Below, piece by piece: positions 49,988 through 58,720 of a DNA stretch of 64,000 bases; the stretch's first letter is position 1, and each line of letters opens with the position of its first letter. A program made the position numbers and the translations under genes. Source of the stretch: JBBCJM01 sp037190175 (GTDB lineage: Bacteria; Pseudomonadota; Alphaproteobacteria; Rhodobacterales; Rhodobacteraceae); NCBI GenBank assembly GCA_037190175.1, contig JBBCJM010000021.1, positions 18,053 through 82,052 of the forward strand. The letters are read 5' to 3'. Under the pieces are notes generated by a model. That model made no database searches. It worked only from the letters and a program-made list of their open reading frames with translations, and was not told the DNA's origin.

Positions 49988-50899
49988 ATGAAGACGGTCG
50001 ATCCGCTGCATGGCCTGGCCGCCTTCCTCGCGGTGGCCGAGCATCAGAGCTTTACCGCCGGCGCCGCGGCGCTGGGGCTGACGCGCGCCACGGTCAGCGC
50101 GCAGGTGGCCGATCTGGAGGCGCGGCTGGGGGTGCGGCTGCTGCACCGATCCACCCGCTCGGTGCGGCTGACCGCGGCGGGGGAGGCGTATCGCGACCGG
50201 CTGGCCGACCTGCGCGCGCGGGTGGACGCGGCCGAACGCGCGGCGCGGGCCGAGCAGACCGCGCCCGAGGGACGGCTGCGGGTGACGGCGCCGCCCGACC
50301 TCTGCCAGCGGTTCCTGGTCGAATGGGTGGCCGAGTTCCTGGGCCGGCATCCGGCGATCACCATCGACCTCGACATGTCGAACACCGCGCGCAACCTGAT
50401 CGAGGAGCGGTTCGACCTGGCGATCCGCGGCACGCTGGAGGTGCATCCGAACCTGATCACCCGCCGGCTGGGCAGCGCCCCGATGCTGGTCTGCGCCCAC
50501 CCCGACTATCTGGCCCGCCGCGGCCGGCCCGAGGCGCCGGCCGACCTGCCCGCCCACGACCTCTTGCATTTCTCGCATCTGAAGCGGGGGCGGCGCTGGA
50601 TCCTGACGCGGGGGGATGAGGTGGCCGAGATCGCCTTCACCCCGCGGCTGGAGCTGAACGATGGCTGGGCGCTGCGGCTGGCGGCGCTGAAGGGGGCGGG
50701 GATCTGCCAGGTGCCGGCCTTCCTGGTGGGCGAGGACATCAGGGCGGGCCGGCTGGTCGCGCTTTTGACCGACTGGCAGGGCGACCGCGTGCCCTTGCAC
50801 GCCGTCTATCCCGACAACCGGCTGATCGCGCAACGGGTGCGGGCCTTCGTCAGCTTCCTGGCCGCCAAGGTGCGGGGCGAGCCGGATCTCGCCGGCTGA
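49988..50899 (+). CDS. LysR-family transcriptional regulator (cupin-linked)
   Basis: The 303-residue protein has the HTH segment LHGLAAFLAVAEHQSFTAGAAALGLTRATVSAQVADLEARLGVRLLHRSTRSVRLT and a substrate domain (LRVTAPPDLCQRFLVEWVAEFLGRHP), of the CrgA-like LysR subgroup. It is divergent from the cupin gene and probably controls it. Its TGA and the glpX stop are back to back (TGATCA) with no base between, so the two convergent transcripts must overlap. Confidence 0.9.
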   Translation: MKTVDPLHGLAAFLAVAEHQSFTAGAAALGLTRATVSAQVADLEARLGVRLLHRSTRSVRLTAAGEAYRDRLADLRARVDAAERAARAEQTAPEGRLRVTAPPDLCQRFLVEWVAEFLGRHPAITIDLDMSNTARNLIEERFDLAIRGTLEVHPNLITRRLGSAPMLVCAHPDYLARRGRPEAPADLPAHDLLHFSHLKRGRRWILTRGDEVAEIAFTPRLELNDGWALRLAALKGAGICQVPAFLVGEDIRAGRLVALLTDWQGDRVPLHAVYPDNRLIAQRVRAFVSFLAAKVRGEPDLAG

Positions 50900-51865
50900 T
50901 CACCTTTGCGGGCTGCGATAGGTCATCCGCCGCACCGAGCCGGTCTTGGACCGCATCAGGATGGTCTCGGTCGTCACCCAGCCCGGCTCCCGCCGGATCC
51001 CGGTCAGCAGCGAGCCGTTGGTCACCCCGGTGGCGGCGAAGATCACGTCGCCCTTGACCAGATCGTCGCGGGTATAGACCCGGTCGAAATTGGTGATCCC
51101 GGCCTTCTTCGCCCGCCCCCGCTCGTCGTCGTTGCGGAACAAAAGCTTGCCGAAGAACTGTCCGCCCATGCATTTCAGCGCCGCGGCGGCCAGCACCCCC
51201 TCGGGCGCGCCGCCCGAGCCCATGTACATGTCGATCCCCGTTACCTCGGGCTCGGCGCAATGCATCACGCCCGCCACGTCGCCATCGGTGATCAGCCGGA
51301 TCGAGGCGCCGGTGGAGCGGATCTCGGCGATCAGCTCCTGGTGCCGCGGGCGTTCCAGCACGCAGACCATGATGTCCTCGGTCGAGACCCCCTTGGCCGC
51401 GGCCAGCGCCGAGACGCGTTCCGAGGGGCTCATCGCCATGGTCACGGTGCCGGGGCGGTAGCCGGGGCCGATGGCGAGCTTGTCCATGTAGACATCGGGG
51501 GCGTGCAGCAGCGTGCCGGCCGGGGCCATGGCGATCACGGTCAGCGCGTTCGGCATGTCCTTGGCGGTCAGCGTGGTGCCTTCCAGCGGGTCCAGCGCGA
51601 TGTCCACCGCAGGGCCGTTGCCGGTGCCCACCTTCTCGCCGATGTAGAGCATCGGCGCCTCGTCGCGCTCGCCCTCGCCGATCACCACGGTGCCGTCGAT
51701 GTCCAGCAGGTTCAGCTGGTCGCGCATGGCGTTGACCGCGGCCTGGTCGGCCGCCTTCTCGTCGCCGCGGCCCACGAGGCTGGCCGAGGCCAGCGCCGCG
51801 GCCTCCGACACCCGGGCGAGGCCCAGCGACAGCAGGCGGTCCTGAAAGATGGCGGCTTCCGACAT
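50900..51865 (-). CDS. glpX: Class II fructose-1,6-bisphosphatase
   Basis: The 321-residue enzyme removes the 1-phosphate of fructose 1,6-bisphosphate in gluconeogenesis or the Calvin cycle. GlpX signatures: GRGDEKAADQAAVNAMR, GTVVIGEGERDEAPMLYIGEKVG, DIALDPLEGTTLTAKDMPNALTVIAMA, VMHCAEPEVTGIDMYMGSGGAPEGVLAAAALKCMGG and VIFAATGVTNGSLL. The start is the ATG at 51865. The neighbouring cupin and TerC-type genes give no pathway hint. Confidence 0.95.
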   Translation of the reverse strand: MSEAAIFQDRLLSLGLARVSEAAALASASLVGRGDEKAADQAAVNAMRDQLNLLDIDGTVVIGEGERDEAPMLYIGEKVGTGNGPAVDIALDPLEGTTLTAKDMPNALTVIAMAPAGTLLHAPDVYMDKLAIGPGYRPGTVTMAMSPSERVSALAAAKGVSTEDIMVCVLERPRHQELIAEIRSTGASIRLITDGDVAGVMHCAEPEVTGIDMYMGSGGAPEGVLAAAALKCMGGQFFGKLLFRNDDERGRAKKAGITNFDRVYTRDDLVKGDVIFAATGVTNGSLLTGIRREPGWVTTETILMRSKTGSVRRMTYRSPQR

Positions 51866-52062
51866 GATCCCTCGTCCCCTCACATGGATGCCCCCCTCTA
51901 GCGTGGCGCCCGCCGGGCCGGCAATGGGGGTTGCGCTAACCTGCGGCAAAGAGGGGCCGCCGGGTCGCGCACGAAAGCCCTTGCATTTCCTGCCTTGCAT
52001 GACCCACCCTGACGCCCGGGTGGCCCCGCCGTGGCCGCCGTCGCCGAGGACCTGCGCGCCCC

Positions 52063-53622
52063 ATGCTTTTCGAGTGGATGTCAGACCCGGTTGCCTGGGC
52101 CGGACTTGCCACGTTGATCGTGCTCGAGATCATCCTCGGCATCGACAACCTCGTCTTCATCGCGGTGCTGGCCGACAAGCTGCCGCCGCACCAGCGCGAC
52201 AAGGCGCGCTATCTGGGGCTGGGGCTGGCGCTGGCCATGCGCTTCGTGCTGCTGGCCTCCATCGCCTGGATCGTCTCGCTGCAGCGCACGCTCTTTTCCA
52301 TCGGCGCGATGAGCTTTTCCGGCCGCGACGTGATCCTGATCCTGGGCGGGCTGTTCCTGCTGTTCAAGGGCACGATGGAACTGCACGAGCGGCTGGAGGG
52401 CAATGTCGCCCACGGCCCGGCCAAGGTGGTGCAGGTGGCCTTCTGGCAGGTCATCGCCCAGATCGTGGTGCTGGACGCGGTGTTCTCGCTGGACAGCGTG
52501 ATCACCGCGGTCGGCATGGTCGAGCATCTGTCGATCATGTACATCGCCGTGATCGTGGCCATCGGCGTGATGCTGGCCATGGCCAAGCCCTTGATGAACT
52601 TCGTCTCGCGGCATCCGACGGTGGTGATCCTGTGCCTGGGCTTCCTGATGATGATCGGCTTCTCGCTGATCGTGGAAGGCTTCGGGATCCATGTGCCAAA
52701 GGGCTATCTCTACGCCGCCATCGGCTTCTCGGTGCTGATCGAGGCGCTGAACCAGATCGGCCGCAGGAACCGCGAGCGGCAGATCACCGCGGGCGACCTG
52801 CGCGAGCGCACTGCCGGCGCCGTGCTGCGGCTCTTGGGCGGGCGGCGGGGCGAGGTGGAACTGGGCGGCGCTGCCGACGTGATCGCCGAGCGCGCGGCCG
52901 AGGAGCAGCTCTTCGCCCGCGAGGAAAAGGAGATGATCCACGGCGTCCTGGGCCTGGCCGAGCGCAACGTGGTCTCGATCATGACCCCGCGGATCGACAT
53001 CGACTGGATCGATCTGGAGGCGCCCGAGGCCGAGCTGCGCAGCCAGATCCTGGAGCAGGGCCATTCCCGCTTCCTGCTGGCGCGCGGTTCGCTGGACAAC
53101 TTCGTCGGCGTGGCGCTGGCCAAGGACCTGATGCGCGACCTGCTGAAGGACGGGCGGGTGAACCTCGACCAGTCGCTGCGCCAGCCGCTGATCGTGCACG
53201 AGAGCGTCAACGCGCTGCAGCTGATCGGGCAGCTGCGGCAGAGCCCGGTGCAGATGGCGGTGATCGTGGACGAATTCGGCTCGCTGGAAGGGATCGCCAC
53301 CCCCACCGACATCCTGGAGGCCATCGCCGGCGAATTCCCCGAGGAGGACGAGGAACCGGCCGCCACCGGGCAGGAGGCGGACGGTTCCTGGCTGGTGGAC
53401 GGCTGGCTGGACATCCGCCATGCCTCCAACCTCTTCGAGGTGGAGCTCAGCGACGACGAGGGGCGGTTCTCGACGCTGGCCGGCTATATCCTGTGGAAGC
53501 TCGGCCACCTGCCGGCGCTGGGGGAAAAGGTGGTGGCCGACGGGCTGGAGTTCGAGGTGGTGCAGATGGACGAGCTCTCCATCGCCAAGGTCCGGGTGCG
53601 GGCGGTGGAGCGGGCCGAATAG
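52063..53622 (+). CDS. TerC-family membrane protein with CBS and CorC domains
   Basis: The 519-residue protein has seven spans of the TerC type (LIVLEIILGIDNLVFIAVLADKLP, then VVLDAVFSLDSVITAVGMV, with the conserved acidic residues). A CBS pair (VVSIMTPRIDIDWIDLEAPEAEL through VIVDEFGSLEGIATPTDILEAIAGEF) and a C-terminal CorC_HlyC domain follow. This is the YegH/YoaE architecture, probably a metal transporter or exporter controlled by nucleotide binding to CBS. The 197-base gap before it holds no clear signal. Confidence 0.9.
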   Translation: MLFEWMSDPVAWAGLATLIVLEIILGIDNLVFIAVLADKLPPHQRDKARYLGLGLALAMRFVLLASIAWIVSLQRTLFSIGAMSFSGRDVILILGGLFLLFKGTMELHERLEGNVAHGPAKVVQVAFWQVIAQIVVLDAVFSLDSVITAVGMVEHLSIMYIAVIVAIGVMLAMAKPLMNFVSRHPTVVILCLGFLMMIGFSLIVEGFGIHVPKGYLYAAIGFSVLIEALNQIGRRNRERQITAGDLRERTAGAVLRLLGGRRGEVELGGAADVIAERAAEEQLFAREEKEMIHGVLGLAERNVVSIMTPRIDIDWIDLEAPEAELRSQILEQGHSRFLLARGSLDNFVGVALAKDLMRDLLKDGRVNLDQSLRQPLIVHESVNALQLIGQLRQSPVQMAVIVDEFGSLEGIATPTDILEAIAGEFPEEDEEPAATGQEADGSWLVDGWLDIRHASNLFEVELSDDEGRFSTLAGYILWKLGHLPALGEKVVADGLEFEVVQMDELSIAKVRVRAVERAE

Positions 53623-53660
53623 CCCGCCCCGTTCCGGCAGGCCACCGCGCGGCGCCCTTT

Positions 53661-53840
53661 TCAGGCTTGCAGCACCACCTCGCCCGACCAGGGCTCGGTG
53701 ACCCCGCGCCCGCCGCCCAGATCCTCGAGGATCGGCCGCAGCCGGTCGAGATTGGCGATCATCCCCGGCCGCGCGGCCACCAGGGCGTCCCATTCGCCGA
53801 TGACGATGAAGCTGCGCTCGCCCGGGCTGAGTCGGGCGGC
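53661..53840 (-). pseudogene. C-terminal remnant of an antibiotic-biosynthesis-monooxygenase-like gene
   Basis: The frame directly behind yoeB gives RLSPGERSFIVIGEWDALVAARPGMIANLDRLRPILEDL and then GVTEPWSGEVVL, which reads like the second half of a YgiN/ABM-type small monooxygenase. No start or N-terminal half exists: the sequence before it is the toxin gene. The toxin-antitoxin pair or a deletion therefore removed the 5' part. The frame can be opened from an ATG inside yoeB, but this is unlikely to be a real start. Confidence 0.55.
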
Positions 53841-53841
53841 G

Positions 53842-54096
53842 TCAGTAGTGGTAGCGGCACTGGACGATAACCAGCGCATCGCCCTCCACCCGGTAGACCA
53901 GCCGATGCTCGCGGTCGATCCGGCGGGACCAGTGGCCGGCGAGGTCGCCGCTGAGTGGTTCCGGCTTGCCGGTGCCCTCGAACGGGTGGCGCCGGCACTC
54001 CTCGATCAGCCGGTTCAGCTTGCGCAGCAGGGCCCGGTCGTGCTCGATCCAGTGCTGGTAGTGGTCCCAGCCCCGTCCGTGAAACTCGACCCTCAT
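53842..54096 (-). CDS. yoeB: Toxin of the YoeB/Txe family
   Basis: The 84-residue protein is a ribosome-dependent mRNA endonuclease of the RelE superfamily. The active-site pattern is complete: HPFEGTGKPEPLSGDLAGHWSRRIDREHRLVYRVEGD and the C-terminal CRYHY with the catalytic His and Tyr. The ATG overlaps the end of the antitoxin gene by four bases, the usual toxin-after-antitoxin coupling. Confidence 0.93.
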   Translation of the reverse strand: MRVEFHGRGWDHYQHWIEHDRALLRKLNRLIEECRRHPFEGTGKPEPLSGDLAGHWSRRIDREHRLVYRVEGDALVIVQCRYHY

Positions 54097-54365
54097 TCGT
54101 CTTCAAAGGCCCGCAGTTCTTCCATGGTCTTGACGACCACCTTGCCCGCGCGGCCCTCGGCGATCGAGGCCAGCAACTCCCGCCGGTTCGCGGGGGAAGA
54201 CAGCAGATAGGTCGTCTCGTCCATGCTGGCCCAGTCTTCCAGGGAGACCATGACCACGGGCTTGCCGCGGGCGCGGGTGACGATGACCGGGGTGTGGTCG
54301 TCGTTCACCTGGTCCATGACCGAGGAGAGATTGGCGCGGAGTTCGGTGGAGGAGAGGGTACGCAT
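54093..54365 (-). CDS. yefM: Antitoxin of the Phd/YefM family
   Basis: The 90-residue protein has the Phd/YefM fold: TLSSTELRANLSSVMDQVNDDHTPVIVTRARGKPVVMVSLEDWASMDET, followed by a C-terminal tail that should wrap the YoeB toxin. The N-terminal part binds DNA and represses the operon. It is directly upstream of and coupled to yoeB. Confidence 0.93.
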   Translation of the reverse strand: MRTLSSTELRANLSSVMDQVNDDHTPVIVTRARGKPVVMVSLEDWASMDETTYLLSSPANRRELLASIAEGRAGKVVVKTMEELRAFEDE

Positions 54366-54373
54366 GGCGGATA

Positions 54374-54391
54374 TGTACGTGATCGTGTACG
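54374..54391. promoter_or_regulatory. Candidate YefM-YoeB autoregulatory site
   Basis: Two GTAC cores (54375-54378 and 54387-54390) in near-symmetrical surroundings lie 10 to 25 bases upstream of the antitoxin ATG. YefM operators of other bacteria carry TGTACA-type palindromes, and this matches that idea. Confidence 0.4.
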
Positions 54392-54411
54392 GGAAATCAA
54401 CCTGCGGCCTC

Positions 54412-54687
54412 CTAGCCTGCGAACAGCCGGTCGCCCTGTTCGTCGATCACCTGCCGGGCCTTGGCCAGCGAGATCGCCGTCGCCTCGTCCAGCGAGGCCA
54501 TCGTATCCGCGCGGACCAGCTGATGGACCCGCCCGTCCTTCTCGATCCGGGCGGCAACGCGATACTGCCCGCCCTCGCGGATCGGCCCGGGCGTGATGAC
54601 AAAGCCCTTGTAGTCCTCCGCCTCGCCCGCGGGCGCCGGCTCGGGCGGTTCCGTCTTGCCCCCCAGAAGGCGCGAAAGCCAGGACAT
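54412..54687 (-). CDS. hlyU: HlyU-family transcriptional regulator
   Basis: The 91-residue protein starts MSWLSRLLGGKTEPPEPAPAGEAEDYKGFVITPGPIREGGQYRVAARIEKDG and ends TMASLDEATAISLAKARQVIDEQGDRLF, the short-type HlyU pattern found in alphaproteobacteria. HlyU of Vibrio derepresses toxin genes; the role of this shorter family is not established. The ATG at 54687 is chosen over a 24-residue low-complexity extension. Confidence 0.8.
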   Translation of the reverse strand: MSWLSRLLGGKTEPPEPAPAGEAEDYKGFVITPGPIREGGQYRVAARIEKDGRVHQLVRADTMASLDEATAISLAKARQVIDEQGDRLFAG

Positions 54688-54853
54688 GCGGCCTCCTTGT
54701 CTGTCGATGGAACGCCATCGATTCCCCGATGGGCCGGGAGTCTCAAGCGGCCCACCCATCCGCCGCCCACCTTATGCGCCGGTGCCGCGTCCGGGCAAGC
54801 GATGCCGCGACCGGCGGCCCGTCTGGAAGGATCGCGGCGAGGGGCGGGCCGGC

Positions 54854-54919
54854 ATGGACGACTTGGCCCCGGGCGCGTTCAACTCTATCTTGAAGCAGGC
54901 TCGATTGAAGGGGCACTGA
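54854..54919 (+). pseudogene. HicA toxin C-terminal remnant
   Basis: The frame ending TGA just before hicB reads PGAFNSILKQARLKGH, the C-terminal helix of HicA toxins (consensus SILKQAGL). The preceding HicA parts (the RxGSHxxF strand with its catalytic His) are missing or unrecognisable. The toxin is therefore a fragment, leaving HicB without an active partner here. Confidence 0.55.
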
Positions 54920-54920
54920 G

Positions 54921-55127
54921 ATGCGCTATGCGGTGGTGATCGAAAAGGCGGGCAAGGGGTTTTCCGGCTATGTGCCCGACCTGCCGGGCTGCGTGGCCGC
55001 GGGGATCAGCGTTGCCAAGGTGAAGGCCGCATTGGCGGAGGCGATCCCGTTGCATCTGGACGGACTGCGGGCCGAAGGCGCGCCGGTGCCGCTGCCGGAA
55101 AGCGCGGTGGAATGGGTGGAGGTGTAG
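54921..55127 (+). CDS. hicB: HicB-family antitoxin
   Basis: The 68-residue protein has the HicB pattern MRYAVVIEKAGKGFSGYVPDLPGCVAAGISVAKVKAALAEAIPLHLDGLRAEG with a closing LPESAVEWVEV. It is the short HicB type with no C-terminal DNA-binding domain. It starts one base after the HicA remnant stop. Its own TAG stop is part of the GTAG foot of a REP hairpin. Confidence 0.85.
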   Translation: MRYAVVIEKAGKGFSGYVPDLPGCVAAGISVAKVKAALAEAIPLHLDGLRAEGAPVPLPESAVEWVEV

Positions 55128-55184
55128 GGTGGGCATTCTGCCCACCTGACTTTGGCGATGTGGTGGGCAGATTGCCCACCCTAC
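55124..55184. repeat. REP pair overlapping the hicB stop codon
   Basis: GTAG then GGTGGGCA-TTC-TGCCCACC, a short spacer, and the inverse GGTGGGCA-GAT-TGCCCACC then CTAC. The TAG at 55125-55127 ends hicB. It lies 19 bases from the IS630 target site. Confidence 0.85.
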
Positions 55185-55218
55185 TAGACGTATGTATGCA
55201 GCTTAGAGCGTGTCCGGT

Positions 55219-55812
55219 TTAGGTTGAAGCATATCCGGCATGATGAAGGTAGTTCTGGCATTCGCTTGGTGTGAAGTGGTCAAGGAGGGTTCCGACCCTT
55301 CGCCATGAGGCTTCGATGCTGCGCTCGTCGGCCTTGCGGAACAGGGTCTTGAGCTTGGCGAAGACCATCTCGATGGGGTTCAGGTCTGGGCTGTAGGGCG
55401 GCAGGAAGAGCAGGTGCGCCCCGGCGTCGCGGATCGTTTGGCGGGCGGGCAGGCCCTTGTGGCTGCCGAGGTTGTCGGCGATGACGATGTCGCCGGGCGC
55501 GAGCGTCGGAGCGAGGCACTGGCCGACCCAGGCGGTGAACGTATCGCCGTTGATCGGCCCGTCCAGCACGAAGGGCGCGACGATGCGGTCGTGGCGCAGA
55601 CCAGCCAGGAAGGTCAGGGTTTTCCAGTGCCCGTGCGGGACATGGGCGGTGAGCCTCTGGCCCTTCGCGGACCAACCGCTGGTTCGGGTCATGTTGGTCT
55701 TGATCCAGGTCTCGTCGATGAAGATCAACCGCCTGGGATCGAGACGGTGCTGGTGCGCCCTCCAGCGTGCCCGGAACCGCGCCACCTTCGGGCGCAACTG
55801 CTCACTGGCCAT
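55219..55812 (-). CDS. IS630 transposase, C-terminal (DDE) part
   Basis: The 197-residue frame holds the DDE catalytic domain: LIFIDETWIKTNM (first Asp), DIVIADNLGSHKG (second Asp) and LPPYSPDLNPIEMVFAKLKTLFRK (Glu). It can start at its own ATG (55812), but a -1 shift on the A7 run at 55820-55826 joins it to the upstream HTH frame, giving the usual full-length protein. Confidence 0.9.
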   Translation of the reverse strand: MASEQLRPKVARFRARWRAHQHRLDPRRLIFIDETWIKTNMTRTSGWSAKGQRLTAHVPHGHWKTLTFLAGLRHDRIVAPFVLDGPINGDTFTAWVGQCLAPTLAPGDIVIADNLGSHKGLPARQTIRDAGAHLLFLPPYSPDLNPIEMVFAKLKTLFRKADERSIEASWRRVGTLLDHFTPSECQNYLHHAGYAST

Positions 55813-56165
55813 CAGGGTCTTTTTTTGACCGTCCGGCCCGCGCGCCGCACGAACCGCCAGACCGTGTCGTGCGCCACATGGACGCCGTGCGCCGCCAGCT
55901 CCGCCGTCAGCGCCCGCATCGTCAGGTCGGGCTTCTCGGCCAGTCGGGTCAGAAGCCAGTCTCCGGCATCACCCGCCAGAGCCTGGCGACGGTGCCCGCC
56001 GATCTTGCCCGGCATTTGGCCCCGACCCGCACGTTGTCGCTGCCCGATCCGCACCGCAGAGGCCACCGAAACCCCGAACCGCTTCGCTGCCGCCCGGACC
56101 GTCTCTCCCTCCTCCAATGCGGCCGCAACCCGCATCCGGAGGTCCATAGAAAGTGGTGCAACCAT
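55812..56165 (-). CDS. IS630 transposase, N-terminal (helix-turn-helix) part
   Basis: The 117-residue frame has MDLRMRVAAALEEGETVRAAAKRFGVSVASAVRIGQRQRA (HTH), then LTMRALTAELAAHGVHVAHDTVWRFVRRAG. It ends VKKRP at a TGA that overlaps the ATG of the second frame. AAAAAAAG just before the stop (55826-55819 on the minus strand) is a classic slippery run. A -1 shift gives VKKKTLMASEQ and continues into the catalytic frame. Confidence 0.9.
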   Translation of the reverse strand: MVAPLSMDLRMRVAAALEEGETVRAAAKRFGVSVASAVRIGQRQRAGRGQMPGKIGGHRRQALAGDAGDWLLTRLAEKPDLTMRALTAELAAHGVHVAHDTVWRFVRRAGRTVKKRP

Positions 56166-56255
56166 GATCCAAACCCATCATCCAGTGGCGAAGGTGAATC
56201 ACGAAACAGTCCGACCGCAAAGCCAAAATCCGATTCAATCGGATGCGGACACGCG

Positions 56256-56633
56256 CTAGCGTGCACCTTGAATGATACCAGCGGCAAGTGCGCCCCCGAA
56301 AAAGAATATCACAATGACCCACAGCACAATCTTGCTGTCAGTTACTGGCTCCACCCACTTGTATCCAGAATCCGTATATCTATCCCTTGCATTCCAACCG
56401 CGCTGCCAACGCTCCCGTGCTAACTTAGTGCGATATGGGTTCGCGCTTGCTGGTTTGCCTTCGTTGCGGTCACGAAAGCCGAGTTCATACTCGGCCGAAA
56501 AATTATGCTGTCGGCCCGCCAAAACCACACTGGTCTTGTCGAAACGAGTAGCCGTCTCTTTATCAAATGATAAATAATTACTCGGCGTCACTTGTGACAG
56601 ACTTTCGACCTCAGAGGATCTCGGCTCTTTCAT
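56256..56633 (-). CDS. AT-rich gene for a membrane-anchored protein of unknown function
   Basis: The 125-residue protein has a polar N-terminal part (residues 1-95, rich in Arg, Asn and aromatics, with AEYELGFRDRNEGKPASANPY) and one C-terminal span (KIVLWVIVIFFFGGALAAGII) followed by QGAR, a tail-anchor layout. No family is recognised. Its GC is far below that of rpoD. Its ATG is one base after the rpoD stop, so it rides on the rpoD message. Its stop was TAA before the IS630 insertion and is now TAG formed with the first IS base. Confidence 0.7.
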   Translation of the reverse strand: MKEPRSSEVESLSQVTPSNYLSFDKETATRFDKTSVVLAGRQHNFSAEYELGFRDRNEGKPASANPYRTKLARERWQRGWNARDRYTDSGYKWVEPVTDSKIVLWVIVIFFFGGALAAGIIQGAR

Positions 56634-56634
56634 A

Positions 56635-58623
<1,989 letters not shown>

Positions 58624-58720
58624 GGATTGTCCTTCGCGGATGGGTCTGGGGCGGCGAATCGGTCGCGAATCACTTACACCATCCCCCTGATTAGCGCGAA
58701 TCGGCCGGGGGGGCAGCCGA

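Larger units (their letters stand above)
55206..56256 (-). mobile_element. IS630-family insertion sequence, 1051 bases
   Basis: The element begins GAGCGTGTCCG (55206) and ends CGGACACGCGC (56256). These are terminal inverted repeats with one mismatch, bordered by the TA duplication (55204-55205 and 56257-56258) typical of IS630/Tc1-mariner insertion. It carries two overlapping transposase frames on the minus strand, with a frameshift site between them. All catalytic residues are present, so it may be active. Confidence 0.92.

Noticed and set aside
54656..54853. Full-length gene upstream of hicB
   Set aside because: Only the last 20 or so residues look like HicA; the rest is low-complexity and antisense to hlyU, so only a remnant is annotated.
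56256..56633. Gene truncated by the IS630 insertion
   Set aside because: Reconstruction of the empty site gives TAA at the same codon, so the protein is unchanged.
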